64,000 bases of DNA from Paraspadella gotoi (lineage: Eukaryota; Chaetognatha), in NCBI GenBank assembly GCA_051294375.1, contig JBJCIZ010000744.1, forward strand, positions 334,206-398,205, read 5' to 3'. The notes beneath the pieces were generated by a model. It ran no database searches. It was not told where the DNA came from and saw nothing but the letters and a program-made list of their open reading frames with translations. Positions 29,325-41,658 of this stretch are shown here, piece by piece. Made by a program: the position numbers and the translations under genes. The stretch's first letter is position 1. Each line of letters begins with the position of its first letter.

Positions 29325-31663
29325 ACGAACCCACCTGGGTATCGGGTCACCCTCGCCTCTACGCCGTTAAGCTCGATGACAGCGTTCAGATGGTCTGTCC
29401 TTTGGCCGGCAACCCGCCCGTCGCCCACTGGGAGTGGTTGCTCAACGGAGAACTCTCTAGATATCACAGCACCACGAGGTTTGGTTGTGGCGATGATGGT
29501 TCGGATGGCTCTCTTTTCCGAGAGTGCCCCTTTTTTGTTCTTTTTTCCCAAAATTTAATCTTAACCTTATTATATAACCTAAATATATTTTTAAACTTAT
29601 AAACCAATCCTTAACGTTAATTCTTAACCCTAAACCTTAATTTTTAACCCTAACCTCTAACACTAAATGTTAATCCTTAACCAAAATCCCTAACCCTTTT
29701 TACAAACCGAGACCTAAACCAGAACCACTGACCTAATCCCCAACCCAAACCTTTAACCCAATCTTTAATTTAAAAAAATCAATTAATTAATTTAAGATAA
29801 AATGGGGCGTTGAGGGAAAATAAGGCCTACCCGGGGCAATCTCGACCACTCATCTTCTAACTCTCCCCCCCCCCACTCCCCCTTCAACAGTCGCAACGAC
29901 TCTTTTCACTTCGCTTCCACTCTGATCATCCCTTCTGTGACCATGGAGGAGTTGGGTCAGTACACTTGCAGAGCCGCGTCGGACTCCTTACCCAAACAGT
30001 TTTACAATTTCACCATTGATCTCATCATGGCCAGTGAGTAAAATAGCCAAGTGTGGGTTGGATCGATTGGAGTTTTAAAATGTGGTTTCTTTGTGGTTCG
30101 ATTTAATTCATTGGAAGAACTGGTATTTCAAAAAGCGAAGCTCAAAAACTAATTCTTTTCATTAATAATAATTTTATAGGCAAAAAGATATTAGTTTTTC
30201 GCTTGAATATTTGATAAATGTTTTTCAAATGTAATTAAGATACAGAAGTTCACCGTTTTATTCAAAAAGTGAATTTTCATGGTTAACTAATAGATATTAA
30301 ATAATTCAATAATAATAACAACAATAAAATTAAAATGTATTTCTTTTTTCCGACTAAGCTATTTTTTTCGATCGTTATTTTTGAACTGACCCTCCGAAAC
30401 ACAGATGTGCCGGACTTACCCAACAACTGCTTCCACAACATCACCGACCCAAAGCGGCTGCGCATCAGCTGCTTTCCCGGTTTCGACGGCGGCGCCAAAC
30501 AGGACTTTAAGATTAACGTGCACGACGTGTACAGCAACCACAAGATGGTTAAAGGTAAGTAAACGGCAACCACAGATTTGAGCAACCACAAGATGGTAAA
30601 AAGTGAGAGGAGAGCAACCACATGATTGTTATAAAGGAGGGTAAAGCGACCGCCAGATGGTCATTGGTCTTTGGCTTTGGCGACAAATATAAATGAATGA
30701 TACACATATGTCTATCAAAAATACTACCTTTTTTCCCCGTCCCAATCTCCCTTATATTTTATGATCCATCTATTATCTTGACCACTAAAACCACCGCCAT
30801 TACTTCTCACCATCTACCTCGACCCCAACTCACCACCAACCACCCACAAACCCCCAACCACAACCGCCCCCACAAAAACTCACAAGACGGACGAGTGTCT
30901 CGCGCCAAGAATTGGATCGACTACGAAATCTCCGAACTTTCCGCTGGCGCCCTCTATTCCTTCTGCGCCTTCTCGTGCAACAAATTCGGCTGCAACGAGT
31001 GCGAACCTACCCAGTGGCTCAGCGTCGAGATGCCGGGTAGGGCCAGGGAAGGAGGGTGAGGCGCAGGGGCGTATAGAGGGGGGGACAGCTTCCTCAAAGC
31101 CGAGGAGCTCAGGAAAAGTTTATAAACCGGAAAATATGTATTTTAAAAAAAATTATTTTCTGCAAGACACGTTTGTTAAATGTTTGTGTTAATTTCGTAT
31201 GATTTTTAAATAGTAAACAGTACAATAAGGACTATCCTAAGTTTAGGCACTGATTGTCATTAGTTTAGCAATCATTTAACAATCCGTTAAGATTTGTTTG
31301 AATTTCTTTGACAGCCGATCCGAACGCTTCCACGATGTCCAACACGGCCGTCGGCTTTTTGGTCTGCGGACTCTTGATGCTGGCCTTGGGTGAGCAAAAT
31401 CCTTTTTTTCTTTTATTTTTTGTAAGAATATTATTTCAGCTTTTTATAAACCGGTTTTGAATGGTAACTTTTGAAAATTTAAACGTACTTTTGAACTTAA
31501 CAAAGCCCCCTTTTTTTAAAAAAGAGTTTCCTTCTTTTAATTTTATTCCTTCTAGACTTTTGTTTTTTCCCGGAAAGGCTCATTCTCTGTCACGTTTACA
31601 GGAGTCGTCGTCGGAGGTCTCTACATGCGGAGGAAAACAGCGACGCCGATACCAAAATCCTGA
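29325..31663 (+). CDS. Sidestep-like receptor, exons 7-12 (Ig, FN3, membrane segment)
   Basis: This continues the receptor begun at 8312. Exons are 29325-29478, 29891-30033, 30405-30554, 30887-31036, 31315-31389 and 31602-31663, all in phase. Exon 6 ends with one base (t) and exon 7 starts ac, giving a Tyr in the classic Ig-link LDVLYEP, which supports one gene across the 14-kb intron. Exons 7-8 make the fourth Ig domain (VQMVCPLAGNPPVAHWEW ... GQYTCRAASD). Exons 9-10 make an FN3 domain with the sidestep signature (PDLPNNC, CFPGFDGG). Exon 11 carries the membrane segment (AVGFLVCGLLMLALGVVVGG across the junction). The cytoplasmic tail is only about a dozen residues (RRKTATPIPKS), much shorter than in fly sidestep. 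Confidence 0.88.
29515..29830. mobile_element. MITE-like element with CCTAA-rich core
   Basis: The left end TTTTCCGAGAGTGCCCCTTTT is matched by the reverse complement of the right end AAAATGGGGCGTTGAGGGAAAA. The interior is AACCCTAACC/TTAACC-rich. It lies between receptor exons 7 and 8 and belongs to the same family as 8612-8998. Confidence 0.6.
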
Positions 31664-31940
31664 AAAAAACAAAGGACAAAAGCGAATACGAATTAAAAAA
31701 TGCGGTTTTTTTGTTGTTTTTTTTTATGACGACAGGAACAAAGGAAACAAAACAGCGGCAAAAAAAACCCCATCCCATCCAACGACTACCGATCTGAACT
31801 CTCTCTACCTCCCCCCTATTCTTCTTCCCCCTATTCTTCTTCCCCCTAGATCCTTCTTCCTCTAACCCCCAATTTTCGAATTAAGAGAAGATCTCAGATT
31901 TTATGGTTAGAGTAAAGTTCAATGTTTCGAAGCTTATATT

Positions 31941-32699
31941 CAGGGGTGGGACCATATATCGAGACAAAACCTAAGGTCCAGGGCGTTGTGGATGTTTTCA
32001 AATCATTTAGTCATTTTTATACGCGCACCTTACATTGCATAGTATAAAAGCTATACATGTTAATATTTTTCAGTGGTCGTTTCTGAATATTATAGTGGTA
32101 TGTCTTCTCTTTAATTTCTTCTAATTTCATATTTTCATAACCATCCAAAATTAAATTATTTTAAACTTCTATAAGGTAAGTAAAACAAATTTTAAAAATA
32201 TTTTAAGGAATAAGCTTAAATCGTCAAATACTTGATGTATTTTTTGCTGACTTGACTCTTTTATCATGCATTCTGAAATCTGACATGATTAATTTACATA
32301 TCTGTCAATATCTTAATTAAATGTTTAAATAAAGGTCAGTTTTAATAAAAATTAGATTTTAATAGTAACTTACCCGAACCTTACTTACTTACCTCAACAT
32401 TTTTTTGACAAAAATGTAATGTATACCATGCTAAAAGTGTTCTTATACTATAAATACGCATTTTCTTTAATAATTTTATCTGGCATGTTTTTAGAATGGG
32501 ATTAAACAATAAATAGTCAAACATTTTTCTTCCAAACCGCGCGGAGAAAACAAAGCAGTTGCCTTTGCTTCATCAAAATAAGCATTATAAAAGCTAAGAA
32601 AGAGCATAATTTGAATCTTTATTTAGATTTCGAAAATCTTTAACAGTTTTAGCGTGATGATTTTTTTAAATTTTGTCTCGATCTATGGTCCCACCCCTG
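31941..32699. mobile_element. MITE-like element with 30-bp terminal inverted repeats
   Basis: The left end reads CAGGGGTGGGACCATATATC followed by GAGACAAAA. The right end in reverse complement gives CAGGGGTGGGACCATAGATC followed by GAGACAAAA. The CAGGGG start resembles hAT-type termini, but no clear 8-bp target duplication is visible. The interior is AT-rich without an open frame. It lies just downstream of the receptor stop codon, perhaps in the 3' UTR. Confidence 0.75.
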
Positions 32700-32994
32700 T
32701 ACATATATATATATACAGTTAAATGTAGACCAGTCGCGTCTTCCAAGGGCCGATAAGGAGAAAAGAAAAGTTTAATTAGTCACAATCAATTGTTTTTTTT
32801 TATACGAAGCCCGATATCACCGAGAAGGTTTCCCCGCGTTTTGTATAGTGTTGTTGTACAGTATTTTATTTTTACCAAAATTATTTATTCCAAAAGATCA
32901 CGAGTATGAATATGAACTTACCGTACATGGGATTATATTTAAAAACGACATCTGTATATATTAATCATTGTGAATCGAATTAACGCGCCGAGTT

Positions 32995-33070
32995 GGTCTC
33001 TCAATCAGCCAATCATCACGCTGATTTTCGTCTCTCATCAGCCAATCATCGCGCTGATTTCGTTTCGTAG
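32995..33070. repeat. Short tandem duplication (CAGCCAATCATC.CGCTGATTT)
   Basis: Two adjacent copies of about 32 bp lie at 33007-33036 and 33041-33066. From 32700 to 33470 I see no supported gene. Confidence 0.6.
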
Positions 33071-33470
33071 CGCCATCCGTTTTTAAATTCTTTTATATTT
33101 TAACCTTAATCAACATTGTCATCGTCATTATCGAATAGATTAGCGACGTCGTTGTCATCGCCGCCCAGAGAAGTTTTCTGTTGTTGTCATTTTCATATTT
33201 CGCTGTGAATTAGTTTCCCCTTCTCCTTTCATGGAAAAACGATTACAGCAATGCGCATTGACATTTCTACTTTTTTTTTTTTACATTTTTTATATCGCTG
33301 TATCACAGATGGCGTTTTATCATAATTCCAAAATCGCGCCATTTTTTTATCGACAAAAAACAAAAGTCATTCCCTTCAATGTCATTAAAAAACGTGTCGG
33401 TGTTAAAATGCGAACAAAAAATGATGAAGAATCATATCAAGTTTCGTGGTTAAAAATAAAATTGAGAATA

Positions 33471-33602
<132 letters not shown>

Positions 33603-34894
33603 TCCCTTACATTTGTCTATATTTATTCTGTTTTAATCTTCATACATACATAACACTACAAACAGCTTGTTTTTTTTGAAAGTCGAAACCGCTAAGAAAG
33701 ACTCATCCAGTGTCGCACTTAACGTTGTTTACAAAACATTAGTGCAATCACCGACAACAAATCATGCAATCACCGACAACAAATCATGCAATCACCGACT
33801 TTATTCCAAAATTTCATATCAATCAACGTGTTTTTTTTAATTTGCATGAATCTGGAAAAAAAATATAAATAAATAAAGCGGCAAAAAAAAACCGGAACAT
33901 CTCATCTTCACATTATATCGAAATTTTTACAAACAAGAACGGGCAAGTTCAAGGTGTGGAAATATTTGCACAAGAGGCAAATTATTAACTATATGGTCTA
34001 CGCATTGACTATCTGGACACTTGATCGAATTTTCATGTGATCTGTACAAGTATGGAACGTATAAACTTTAAGCATCTCATAGTGCACAAACTTTCGACCC
34101 AGGAATTTCCAAAATGATGCAATGGTCAAGTTAAGAGTATTTAAGTGGATAAATAGATAGATCGACCAACCGACCGACCGAAAGTGACTTATAGAGTTGC
34201 TCCGCGAGTACTCGCGGCGCGACTAAAAATGTCTTTAAAAAACGGGTTACGATATCACGGATTATTACTCTGTCACGAATTTTGAAATGTTCTCGCAAAG
34301 GTTCGGAGCCCAGATGAGCTGGTCGGTCAGTCCATCTCTTGAATAACTAAAACAAAAACAAACTCGTTAAATAAGACACTTAATTTAGAGGCATGAAATA
34401 AAGTATTAATCAAAATTCTCTCACAAGTTATCGATTAGCAATTTTTAGTCATTTTTTTTCGCTGTTTCTTTTTCGGATCTTTTTAAAAAATTGTAATCTT
34501 AAAGATGGTTGTTCAGCGAAAGTACAAGGCCTTTGATTGAAAAGATATACCATTTGGACTGAATGATATGGTAACCTTTCATAACGGAGAAATATATTGG
34601 TACCATATAACGGTGGGGTCGTTTATTTTATTTTTTATCACGAATGAAGTTAGTTATGTAGTTGTTAGAAGTTAGTTTCCAGTAAAAAAACGTGCTATGT
34701 ATATAAACAGGTTTAAAGCTCTAAAATTTTTTAAATTTTATTTTTATGTATATGAAATCTTAGTTTAGTATTCATAGTTTTAAAATCTGGTTTAATTTTA
34801 TCTCTACTTCTTTATCTCCTCGATCTTTTGTTTCTCCTTTTAATTCTTCGTTTCCCAGCGCCATCTTCCCATTTTTCTCAAAATGAAAAAAAAA

Positions 34895-35100
34895 TTTCTC
34901 GCGTCGCGCGGGGGGCGAGACGGTCGCGAGACGGTCGCGACGGCCGCAGCCTCGGCGCGTGCCGTCTCCCCGAGGCCGCGCCTACCACGACCGCGCCGAA
35001 CGCAGCCTCGCCGGTCCCTGCCGCGCCGGACGCAGCCTCGCCAGCCTCCTGCCGCGCCGGACGCAGACTCGCCAGCCTCCTGCCGCGCCGGCACCTCCCT
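34895..35100 (+). repeat. GC-rich minisatellite upstream of the secreted-protein gene
   Basis: A CpG-dense tract contains about four units like GCCGCGCCGGACGCAGCCTC of roughly 30 bp. It lies 135-340 bp before the start codon at 35235. It could be a promoter-proximal CpG-rich region or 5' UTR. The open frames through it look incidental. Confidence 0.6.
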
Positions 35101-35234
35101 ATGGTCTTCCACCCTTTTCTAGTTCCGCTCGCTTTTTAAATCTGTTCCGCTGTTGATGAGAAAACAAAAGCAAATAAATTAAACAAAAGTCAAAATATCG
35201 AATTATTTTTATTTTCGCTTCCTTCACTCTCACC

Positions 35235-35595
35235 ATGAAACTTTCATGGGCGTCGATCGTTTTATTACTTTTGGTCGCGCGGACCAAAACGGCGACCACA
35301 CCGTTTCCGGGTAAGTCCGAAGGATTGAAAAGATAAGGTTTATTGAGTTTTCGTTATTTTTCGGAAAAAAATATGCGGAGAACCTATGGCTTTGGCTTTT
35401 ACGGAATATCTCTCTCTCTCTCTCTCTCCCCCAACAAAAATGTCTGCTTAAATTGTGATTTAGAAATAGCCCATGCCTATTGTCCACTAGAAGATTAGAA
35501 TTGTTCAGTTGCTTAGTAGTATTTATGAAAACTCTAGAAATCGGTTAATATTTAAAAATAATAAGATAAGGTATAAAGCTCGCACTTTCGTTTTT

Positions 35596-35655
<60 letters not shown>

Positions 35656-36419
35656 ATCGAGCCAGACGGCGAAGCCCGTCCTGGCTCTATAATAATTCAG
35701 AATTTCTTCTTCGTGGTCGTCATAGTCATGCTTTTTTATTATATAAAAACTACTACTGTTTATATAGTTTGGCTGGGCTTACAGTAAGTTAAGTTAAGTT
35801 GTATACTTTTTTCAACTTGTATACTTTTTTCAACTTGCATGCTTTTTTTAACTTTCATACTTTTTTCAACTTGCATAATTTTTTCAACTTGCATATTTTT
35901 TTCAACTTGCATAATTTTTTCAACTTGCATAATTTTTTCAACTTGCATATTTTTTTTAACTTGCATAATTTTTTTAATTTGCATAATTTTTTCAACTAGC
36001 ATAATTTTTTCAACTTGCATAATTTTTTCAACATGCAGAATTTTTTCAACTTTCAACTATCTAGTAATCAAGTTTTATTAGTGAAGCAGTGAGGAAGTTG
36101 AAATGTATGTCCATTTTTTTTGGTTTATATCAATTCAAATATTTTTTGTTTGAATTTAATTATGACTTACTGCAATATGCAAATTAGATTATAGTACTTT
36201 TTCATTAATTTTTTTTATAGTAAGGTCTGGCGAGATTATTATACTTTTAAGATTTTTTTTTGAAGTAATCCTTTCTTTTTCGTTGTTACTATTAATTAGA
36301 GAATTGACAAAGTTTTTGTTTGCAACAAATTTTATTTATAGTTGAACAAACATGTTTCGACTTGTTTTACAAGTCTTCATCAGCGTTTTGACAGAATGGT
36401 TTAAAATTTGTGCATAAGA

Positions 36420-36468
<49 letters not shown>

Positions 36469-39400
36469 AGGGATAAATAAATAATAAATAATACATTGTG
36501 CAATGTACAACAAAGATAAATGCTTTGAAACTAAAATTAGTAAAATTTAACAATTGTATAGTGGATAAATAGTTAAGGGATAGAAAGTGAAAAATGAAAT
36601 GAAATTTGTGAAAAATGAAATATGAGAATTTTAAGTGTTAAGTAAATGATTAAAATAAAATTTAAGGAGTAAGAAAGAGCTCAAAATGAGCTGGCCCCCC
36701 TTGGTTTTTTTTTATATTGCTTCAATTCTCTTGTGTCTCTCTTGCATATATGTTGTCATTAAAACATTTAAAAAAATATTTTTATATTTTATTTTATATT
36801 TTGTAAAAATAAAAAAAAATATTTAAAAAAATATTTACGATAAAAATTTTTTAAAAAAACGCTTGCTATTTTGTTGAAGAGCAGGTGCAAGTGAAGATCT
36901 AGTGGGTGCAGTTAAAATTGATTGAATGTTCCTTTGTCTTACAAAAGGCTTCCTGTTTTGTAAAGCCCTCTAGTAGAATAGGGTGAAAATATAAAAAAGG
37001 ACTGTTCTTTTGTTTCAGAAAATATATACTAAAACTAAATTTTATTGCTATTTTATTTTAAAAACACTCTTTTGTTTGTGGAGCCATTTGGCAGGCAAAA
37101 ATTTACTATTTTGTGTAAAGCGATGCAAGTGAAGATCTAGTGGGTACAGACAGAAGAGCAAATTTCTTTAGAAAGTAAAGAGACAAATCCTCGTAGTAGG
37201 TAGCAAAAGTTACAAAGACGAAAAAAAAAATTGAAAAAAAAAATTAGAGCTATTGAAAAAAAAAATTTTAGGGGGTAAAGCGATTTACAATTACTATTAC
37301 ATCAATAATTCGTTATCCCGGATTTTCCCCGGATTTTTCATTAATTTTCTCTGATAGCTGGCTGGCTCGATCCATATACTTTTAAGATTTTTAAATATGG
37401 TTTAAAATTAAATCGATTACTTTAAAACCAAATGACAAAAAATTATTATTAAATAAATCAATATGAAAAGGAAATCTCAGAAAATCTTTACAAATTATAT
37501 AAATCAATCATTATGAAAACCAAATGCTCGTCAATATTTTCAAATTAAACTCAATCCATATGAAAACGCAATCTTTGTCAATATTTTCAATTGAAATCAA
37601 TGAAAATGAAAACGTAAATAGTATAAAATTTAATCAATCAATATTTCTTATCATCAAATCCTTTCAGATTTAGACGCGGACCCAGAGGCCGACATGGACA
37701 ACGTATCAGCTTTGATTCTCGGCGACATACCGAAGGAAGCCATGCCGTACCTAAAGGGAAAGCTCGTTCGTATCTCGGTATGCAATGTCAACGTTATTTC
37801 AAAAAACAAATGACTAACAATAAATAAATAATAAGCCAAGCCATAATGAGCCAATGGTATTGGCTGAACGATGGTGGACGTGGGGCGATGTGAATTTACC
37901 GCCACAACACAAAAATTAAGTTAAAATCAGGATTCGCGGCGAAAATGAAAAAAAAAAACAAAAAAAACAAAACAAAAACAAAAAGATGGATCTAAGTAAC
38001 CGTTTTCTCATTACAGGAGAAACAGAAACTCAAAAGGTGGAATCGAATAGAACCGGATCAAAGACTCGGGGAAAAATCACCAAAAATGGAATCAAGCTCT
38101 CTGATTGGTCGAGAGCCAAATGGAACCGGCCAATAGGCGGATGGGCTTCCATCCGCCTGTAAATTTTACCCACGTCTCTGATCCACTTGTACTGTGTATA
38201 AATAGCTGTAGATTTTGTATCAGAGTACTCTGTCCAAAATTGACACAGTCTTCTTGTTCGTTTTCTCCAAATAAATTCCACCTTGGTTTCATATCGAAAT
38301 CCCTGTCTACTTACTTAAATGTTCTAATCATTTCTTTTAATAATTTTTTTTTATCAATAATCATATTTAGAATCGCGGACAAACGGAGAGAAAGAGATGG
38401 ATTCGCTCGGAAAGATTGAAACGAAATCCGCCGCCCGAAGCAACGACGGAACCAGTCACTTGCACTTTCACCGTTTGTCAGGTCAGGTGTCAGAATGCGG
38501 GACCCGGGTGGCGCCATTTATTGACTGATGAGTGAATTTGATCGAGTGATGATTCATGGTAAATGAATGAAGGTCAAAAAAGAAATGACTGACTGAAAAT
38601 ATTGTGAGACGGTTGATAAAACAACTCTGTACAGTTAAATTATTTTTTATCTTATGTTGATGAACTTGATTTAATTCAATTTAACACAAATATCTTGATT
38701 ATCTTGTTAACCGTCAGGTACAAGTCTATGTAATTGGATGAACTTGAAGAGACAGTAATTATTGTAATGTGTTAGTGATAGAACAGTTCAATATAGGCAG
38801 TCCCTGAGCTTCGGATCAGGATGCAACACCACGATACAGGCGGGTTAAGCGCCCCGTCCCTCTAAACTGCGAGGCGGCCACCGGGCTAGAACCCCGGAAC
38901 TTTGGGTTGGGAGGCGAATGACTTGCCTCCGGCACCAATGGCCGCTGATGAACGGTTGGTGGAATTTAGTCCACCATAAACTTTTATTAAAATAATCAAT
39001 TCATTCGATAAACGAGTTCTCTGTTCTTCTGACTCTGGAGTCTGGACGGGCTCTGGTGGTTTAAGGCCTGCCTCCTTCTCATAGAATATCAACTTAGTAG
39101 GATCCTGACAGCTTTTAATCAAGACTTAAGTATTTAATTGAAGAATAATATCACTACTATCAATCCGTTTCCTGGAATGCTATTGTAATTATTGTAAATT
39201 ATTGCCTCTCACGAACTCTTCTCAAGATTGATTTTGAATGAATAATTGTTTTGCATCTAACAGAACATCGAATACGTAGGAAAGTGCATCACTCTTTTCG
39301 GTGGAATGGTCGCTTGCAGGGAAGGCGAGTTCATCTCTTTCGAGAGCAAGGAATGCTCAAAGCTGGTGAATAGTCTGGTGAATGTTCTCTGAATGTAGTG

Positions 39401-39970
39401 TGAATGTGCTCTGAATGTAGTTTGAATGCGATCCGAATGAATAATTATTTGTCAGATCAACGATAATAAAAATTTTGTTCTTGCACGAGCACAGAATCCA
39501 TTAATCATAAAACTTTTCACTCATTTTTTAAAAAATATTTTTATAAATGTTTTTATAAAGCTGATAAACTTTTGTTTCACACTTCGTTTTGCTATCAGTG
39601 AGAAACAACTTTGAGTGAGTTTGGAGCATAAATTGCATGCGTCTAATTCAAACTATTTTTTTTTTCAATAAGGTTTTTTTCCTATCAAAATATATCTTGC
39701 TTAACTGTTTTTTTTCTCGATAACATGAGTGTAGAAATACAGAACATATCTTTTTTTTTAAAAATCGCTTTCGTGGTCTTTGCGCTTCGCGGCTTCATCG
39801 TGGCAAAATTTACAATGTGAATAATTAACATACTTTAGTCCGCCACGCGCTCGAAGCATTTTTTTTTCGCGACAATTCTTTATTCTAAAAAAAGATAACA
39901 ATTTTGAAATATTTTTTTTTCTCAGAACGCCGAAGCGGAGGCAAGGAGAAACGCAGCTAATTCGTCATGA
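35235..39970 (+). CDS. Small secreted cysteine-containing protein, function unknown
   Basis: Five exons in phase: 35235-35310, 37668-37777, 38371-38481, 39264-39365 and 39926-39970, giving 147 residues. It starts with a signal peptide (MKLSWASIVLLLLVARTKTA) after the good start context CACCATG. An acidic segment (LDADPEADMDN) follows, then a strongly basic stretch (TERKRWIRSERLKR) that could be a proprotein cleavage site. The C-terminal part has five cysteines (VTCTFTVCQ, VGKCITLF, VACREGE, KECSKL). Candidate AATAAA signals follow at about 40218 and 40247. An extra acceptor-bounded frame at 38018-38154 ends in a stop and is not used in this model. I do not recognise the family; a peptide hormone or other small secreted factor is possible but unproven. 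Confidence 0.6.
35598..35652. repeat. (CT)n microsatellite
   Basis: About 52 bp of CT repeat in intron 1 of the small secreted-protein gene. It is followed by an ATCGAGCCAGACGGC hairpin segment related to the end of the foldback element. Confidence 0.9.
35804..36055. repeat. 20-bp minisatellite (TTTTTTCAACTTGCATAA)n
   Basis: About a dozen degenerate 20-bp units alternate TTTTTTCAACTT with GCATAA or GCATAT. They are open in several frames only because of the repeat. Confidence 0.9.
36100..36260. repeat. Fragment of the foldback-element family
   Basis: TTTGTTTGAATTTAATTATG, TTACTGCAATATGCAAATTA and the end-like CTTTTAAGATTTTT match pieces of 4775-7935 and 55490-56255. A similar end lies at 37359-37400. 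Confidence 0.5.
36296..36712 (-). mobile_element. 3' end of a Penelope-like element, minus orientation
   Basis: It matches the last part of the element at 21452-23355 in reverse: CCAGCTCATTTTGAGCTC (near 36690), a TTGTACATTGCACAATGTATT segment, a CT array, then the hammerhead end. No coding part remains. It lies in the first intron of the small secreted-protein gene. Confidence 0.75.
36343..36396 (-). ncRNA. Hammerhead ribozyme motif (minus strand)
   Basis: On the minus strand CTGATGA (36383-36377) is followed by a strong GACTTGT/ACAAGTC hairpin, GAAAC and ACATGTT. Stem I can pair AAACG with TGTT(C), including a G-U pair. The layout is the same as the other copies in the window. Confidence 0.65.
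36780..37370. other. AT-rich intron sequence with a short direct repeat
   Basis: GCAAGTGAAGATCTAGTGGG occurs at about 36888 and 37127. Otherwise it is A/T-rich sequence, with no gene or clear element recognised. Confidence 0.5.
38746..38985 (-). mobile_element. tRNA-derived SINE, copy 2
   Basis: The same head-body layout as at 28316-28556, with B box GGTTCTAGCCC. It lies in an intron of the small secreted-protein gene and is followed at once by a family A repeat. Confidence 0.8.
38993..39130 (-). repeat. Dispersed repeat family A, diverged copy
   Basis: It keeps GGTGGTTTAAGGCCTG, a GGACGGGCTCTGG variant of GGACAGGCTTTGG, and CTTTTAATCAAGACTT. Confidence 0.6.
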
Positions 39971-41088
39971 TTTTATCTCAAGATAAGAATAATTTTCTGT
40001 CTCGTTTTGTGGAAGAAACGAAAAAAATACGAGTTTTAAAAAAAAGTAAATTGTAAATTTTATAGTTTGAAGGAAAAAATTGACTCGTTTTTTTGATGCC
40101 ATTTCGTGTACGACGCAATCGTATACAGAAAACGGGGTAATAATATCTGAACGTTTATTTAAATCCAATGTTCCTAAGGTTACGTCTTCTTTAACACATA
40201 TATATATAAAATGTAAAAATAAACTCAATCAGTAATTACTTTTCAAATAATAAAATACGGAATAAAAATAAAAATGTTTCATTTTTCATTGTTTAATGTT
40301 TAACGAGACAGTAGCACGAGCGGAGTTTCTCTTGTCAATCTACAAAATTTAAACCTTTATTTTTAACACCATTTTTGAATGGTCGGACCGAGCCCGCGCC
40401 TGAGTTATCGATTTAATACGGTGCTATGTATCTATCTATCTATCTATCTTTATATCTATTCTATCCCAATCGTGCGTCTCTCGTTCGAACCACGCCCCTA
40501 GCCCTTTACAAAGCCTGACGGAGTTTATGAAAAACGTGCCAATAGTTTGGGACCAACTCCGGAGATAATATAAAATTTCGACTAAATATTTAAGCAATCA
40601 TTTTCCAAAATGATTTACATTAAATGTTACTCGTCTTTTTTTGCAATATAAATTTTTTTTTGAAATCTTAAAATTTTTTGATAGATTAATAAAAAGTTAA
40701 ACAAGAAATATAATTACAGCTTTTAAGTGAAAATTTTCTAAGTGAAAATATAAATTAATTGATAAAATCATTGAAAGATGATGATGATAACAATTTTTTA
40801 TGTTTTTTTTATTTTTGACACACTTATCATAAAAATATTTAAAAAGAATTATACTTTGTGCAGACAACTTGTTATGAGCTATCTGAATCTGGTCTTAAAA
40901 TTAAAAAATTCTAAAAAAATTTGTGGCTTTTCCTATCAATAAATAAATATTAAAAAATTAATTATTTGGATCCATATAAGAAATTTTTTGTTCATTAAAA
41001 ATATAAATTAAAATGTATAAATTTTCGTTTCAGCATGTACTCATTCTTAATTTTTGACTCACCCCATTGTGTGGGGCTACCCCACTGA

Positions 41089-41223
41089 GAAAGCTTGTAT
41101 AGAGAGACCTCCAGATTAATCTCCCGCTCTTCTCCCCCACCCACCAATCGCCTACACTGAGAAAGCTTGTATAGAGAGACCTCCAGGTTAATCTCCCGCT
41201 CTTCTCCCCCACCCACCAATCGC
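41089..41223. repeat. 68-bp tandem duplication
   Basis: Two copies, nearly identical, of a unit starting CACTGAGAAAGCTTGTATAG and ending CCACCCACCAATCGC. The stretch from 39971 to 41650 holds no gene that I can support. Confidence 0.85.
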
Positions 41224-41658
41224 AAAAAGGCATAAGAATTATAAAACCAGATGAAGGTTTTCGGAAAGAGTGATAAAACAGCTTCAAGATCTCATATTAC
41301 AAATTAGAATATGTACATTTAGTAAGGAACTGCATCAGTTTAAATAAAGCATGTTTTTATCTAAAAGGCGTCAAAGATAGGTAGACCGTAGAAAAAGATA
41401 GGTTTGGATTGGAAGGTTGTTTTTCTCGGTATAAGCGCTTCAGATCGCTTACTATTGAACCCTTCTTTTAAAATTAGATTACCAGCTACTGGGACAGGAT
41501 ATTTTCTTGGAGGCATGTGGCACCGTGTACCCCTACTACAAGTCTACAACTGAGGGTCTTAAGCTTGTAAAAGCCCTTAAGTGATATGCCTATTGCCTAA
41601 AACCAAAAACATACGAAAAACAAGTTTAATAATTACAATATTTAAACATATCCTACGA

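Noticed and set aside
34828-35139. Overlapping Ala/Pro/Arg-rich frames in the CpG-rich tract
   Set aside because: Open on both strands because of a GC-rich minisatellite; better seen as promoter or 5' UTR of the gene starting at 35235.
38018-38154. Extra exon in the small secreted-protein gene
   Set aside because: It has an acceptor but its frame reaches a stop without a usable in-phase donor, and skipping it gives a clean join from 37777 to 38371.
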